Assembly: GCF_022340605.1 (NCBI RefSeq)
Contig: NZ_JAJDNQ010000026.1
Span: 1-55,703 of the forward strand
DNA from: Thiohalocapsa sp.
Lineage (GTDB): Bacteria; Pseudomonadota; Gammaproteobacteria; Chromatiales; Chromatiaceae
Length of the DNA stretch: 55,703 nucleotides
Direction: 5' to 3'
Shown here: in pieces, positions 54,601 through 55,703 of the stretch
Position numbering within the stretch: position 1 is the first letter of the stretch
Layout of the letters: each line of letters begins with the position of its first letter
Made by a program: the position numbers and the translations under genes
Notes under the pieces: generated by a model
What the model saw: only the letters and a program-made list of their open reading frames with translations
Databases searched by the model: none
What the model was told of the DNA's origin: nothing

Positions 54601-55214
54601 CGCTGATCGAAGCCTTCGCGGCGTCCGTGGACAGGGTAACGGTGCAGACGCCGCCCGCCGAGCCCTGCTGCGAGATTCCCGAGATGAGTGCGGAACAGGC
54701 TGCCGCCGCATGGGCGCTCGCCGAGCGCTTGCAGGCGCTGCTCGACGGCGGCGATGCCGCGGCCCTGGACACCGCCGAACGGCTCGCCGCCGCGGTGGGC
54801 GGCGACAGCGACCTCGCCCGCCGTCTCGCCGGGCTCAAGCGACGCGTGAACGCCTTCGAGTTCACCGCCGCCGCCGGGGAGTTGCGCGCCCTGCGCGATG
54901 CCATCGGCCGGCTCGGCGGGCGCGTGGACGAAGGGCACGGCGCCCCAGGCCTCGCGCCAGCGGCCGCCGAGCCCCTGATGGACCGGCTGGCAACGCTGCT
55001 GGAGCAGGACGACACCACCGCCGCGGCCGTCGCGGCAGAACTTTTGCACACGATTCGTGCATCTCCGCGGCTGGCGCAACAGGCGCAACGGGTCGCCCAC
55101 TGGATCGACGAGTTCGACTACACTGCGGCGCGCACAGCCTTGACAGAACTACGCCAGCAACACACGCGGGAGGTCGCCGTTGACCGCGGAGCAACAGATC
55201 GTGCTGATCGCTGA
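51606..55214 (+). CDS. Hybrid sensor histidine kinase (PAS-PAS-HisKA-HATPase-REC-REC-HPt)
   Basis: The protein has 1202 aa. A hydrophobic N-terminal stretch (about 36-59) and a membrane helix ([19 protein letters not shown], about 67-90) precede two PAS domains (about 105-225 and 245-365). The phospho-His is in [11 protein letters not shown] (near 393). HATPase boxes are NNAVKF (508), DTGIGM and GGSGLGLAI. Two receiver domains follow with Asp in FLDWRMPG (680) and LMDIHMPE (825), then an HPt domain with [13 protein letters not shown] (955). The last 190 residues hold two similar helical modules. It can run a full internal phosphorelay. It overlaps the following regulator gene by 35 bp. Confidence 0.94.
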   Translation: MPPIHSRPPAGQRPAPSTGLFLHRRQQQCRHRRRAAIGAWMCLSAAVSAPLSAAASAAGMPSAVDNPIWLFALGVGIGALLVLMLVQVRLAERGRPLPAQQHATRREAELRSIFEQAPDAILICDDAGRIVLMNREAEALLGYDRRELIRRPVERLLPAPLREAHLAQRRGFMDGARAEAMNAVRELTAVTKSGTQIPVDIRLGRVQHRGRMHVVAAIRDLREWRRAERYQEHLEAKVRERTEALRRSREELQAILDNSPMLIHVKDRAGRYTLVNDRWCELARLPEEAVLGRSDEMLFAPQVAAAMARDDEIVLDQGEPRQFEEVRDHGDTQLVLETYKFPLLDTEGSPYGLCGISHDITERKQYETELRRARDQAQDASRAKSAFLANMSHEIRTPINAIIGMTHLALTGDLPPRQHDYVDKAHQAATDLLGSFNDILDFSRIEAGKLTLDCAPFRLEEVLETFSAAVGPKAASKGLELLLDCPPHIPTALLGDQLRLSQALINLGNNAVKFTEHGEVVLRVRMVEDSTEQVMLRFSVSDTGIGMSPAERAGLFEPFHQADSSTTRRFGGSGLGLAICRRLMEMMGGRVWVESESDVGSTFHASARFGREPDGAEEPPPLPEDVRVLVVDDNATARGILALMVESLSMRAGTAADGDGALDALRQACAEHDPYDLVFLDWRMPGQDGASVARTIVANTDINPKPRVVIVTAYGEDDAAARFADLDIVGCLEKPVSPAAVYQAALRQPPPAEVQLPAPPRRGLGDPRDMERLRDTRVLLAEDHVINRDLAAEILAAAGVRVDVAQDGREAVLKAIDGDYDAMLMDIHMPELDGYEAARQIRAAPGHDDLPIIAMSASITPADRQRAIAAGMNDHLSKPIDVHALFATLARWVTPRASPAGTGTGAARYAGPAPAAPTPLRRSMLARFCDEYLGFAASFAAAGDEPQADAQLRLAHTLKGVAGNLGLTDIARSADALERACRNGEPAQALTALAAGVDTLIEAFAASVDRVTVQTPPAEPCCEIPEMSAEQAAAAWALAERLQALLDGGDAAALDTAERLAAAVGGDSDLARRLAGLKRRVNAFEFTAAAGELRALRDAIGRLGGRVDEGHGAPGLAPAAAEPLMDRLATLLEQDDTTAAAVAAELLHTIRASPRLAQQAQRVAHWIDEFDYTAARTALTELRQQHTREVAVDRGATDRADR

Positions 55215-55575
55215 CGACAGCATCACCAACCTCCACGTGCTAAACAACATCCTGCGGCCTCACTACCAGGTTAAGGCCACCCGCAGCGGTCAGCGCGCCG
55301 TCGAGATCGCGGCACGCGATCAGCCCGACGCCGTGGTGCTCGACATCATGATGCCGGATCTGGACGGCCCCGAGGTCTGCCGGCGCATCAAGGCCCTGCC
55401 GGGCTTGGCACAGACGCCGGTGCTGTTCGTCACGGGCAGCGCCGACGCGGAGGCCGCCGCTGTCTGCACGGCCGCCGGCGGCGCCGCGCTGCTGAGCAAG
55501 CCAGTGGACTCGGAAAGACTGCTCGCCACCATCGCCGACCGCATCCAGGCGGCCGGTGGCATGGGCGACGGCTAG
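55180..55575 (+). CDS. Single-domain response regulator
   Basis: The 131-aa protein is one receiver domain and no output domain. The acidic pair is in [16 protein letters not shown], the phospho-Asp in [12 protein letters not shown] near residue 51, the Thr in [10 protein letters not shown] and the Lys in [10 protein letters not shown]. The start is apparently TTG at 55180, with GGGAGG seven bases upstream and the kinase stop 35 bp inside, so translation is coupled. It probably receives phosphate from the kinase HPt and acts by protein contact. A downstream output partner, if any, is beyond the window. Confidence 0.9.
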   Translation: MTAEQQIVLIADDSITNLHVLNNILRPHYQVKATRSGQRAVEIAARDQPDAVVLDIMMPDLDGPEVCRRIKALPGLAQTPVLFVTGSADAEAAAVCTAAGGAALLSKPVDSERLLATIADRIQAAGGMGDG

Positions 55576-55587
55576 CGGCTGCCGCCG

Positions 55588-55682
55588 GTCGCGGCACCGG
55601 GAGTGCCGCTCCCACAGGACCTCGCGTGCCGCTCCACGGGGCGAGGCAGTGTGGGAGCGCCACTGCCTTTTGTGGCGCGACG
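55588..55682. repeat. Two facing GCTCCCAC/GTGGGAGC palindromes after the response regulator
   Basis: GTCGCGGCACCGGGAGTGCC...CTCCCAC at 55588-55615 and GTGGGAGCGCCACTGCC...GGCGCGAC at 55650-55682 are in opposite orientation. The second matches the reversed element near 47891-47922. The window ends inside this non-coding stretch. Confidence 0.8.
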
Positions 55683-55703
55683 AGGGCCGCGCGCCTGCCT
55701 GCC

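Overview
The window is a 55.7-kb stretch of GC-rich chromosome that looks gammaproteobacterial. The bacterial-type RNase R/RlmB pair, RecJ, AceK/AceA, the PrkA-YeaH-SpoVR trio, BolA, TonB and a DsrC-type protein together point that way. The GC content, the DsrC-type protein and the many palindromic intergenic repeats would fit a Chromatiales-like lineage, but this is inference because no rRNA or other marker gene is present. I see no prophage, intact insertion sequence, CRISPR array or rRNA operon. Most of the DNA is ordinary chromosome with short, repeat-rich intergenic spaces.

Layout. 1-9 kb: the 5' end of a [2Fe-2S]-like protein, recJ, a secreted lipoprotein hydrolase, the rnr-rlmB pair, tRNA-Leu(CAG) with a clear promoter and terminator, and a BASS-family transporter flanked by two tiny Arg-rich membrane proteins. 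9-17 kb: an L,D-transpeptidase with a very long tail, then the stress-associated trio spoVR, yeaH (DUF444) and prkA, with an 8-bp tandem repeat between yeaH and spoVR. 17-26 kb: an APC permease, moaE, a tightly overlapping galE-glycosyltransferase-glycosyltransferase operon, and a 7TMR-DISM/GGDEF diguanylate cyclase. 26-29 kb: a decayed patch with a probable frameshifted membrane protein, a histidine-kinase tail fragment and an LprI-like fragment abutting a repeat. It is followed by a BON-LysM protein, a GFA-family protein, a nucleotidyltransferase overlapping a small unknown gene, and an HD phosphohydrolase.

29-40 kb: a Pit phosphate transporter, an XpaC-family protein, initiator tRNA-Met with promoter and terminator, two c-type cytochromes, and a minus-strand operon of RNase J, M48 protease lipoprotein and CrtC/lipocalin-like protein. 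40-45 kb: the glyoxylate-bypass block aceA, rraA, aceK, with an array of palindromes between aceA and rraA. 45-55.7 kb: a CPCC protein, BolA, an AGCS symporter, a small membrane protein, TonB, a DUF3050 protein, a DsrC-type protein, a 74-aa unknown, and a PAS-PAS hybrid histidine kinase overlapping a single-domain response regulator that probably starts at TTG.

Most notable are: the nucleotidyltransferase/small-gene pair, which resembles a toxin-antitoxin module; the CCGAGT...ACTCGG palindrome array and large GC hairpin downstream of aceA; the 8-bp repeat inside the prkA-yeaH-spoVR unit; intergenic repeats that have become coding sequence at the end of the diguanylate cyclase; an initiator tRNA with an apparent U1-U72 mismatch; and the DsrC-type protein next to an unknown small protein and a large phosphorelay kinase. 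Several distinct repeat families recur across the window. All functional calls come from reading motifs by eye; no database search was run.
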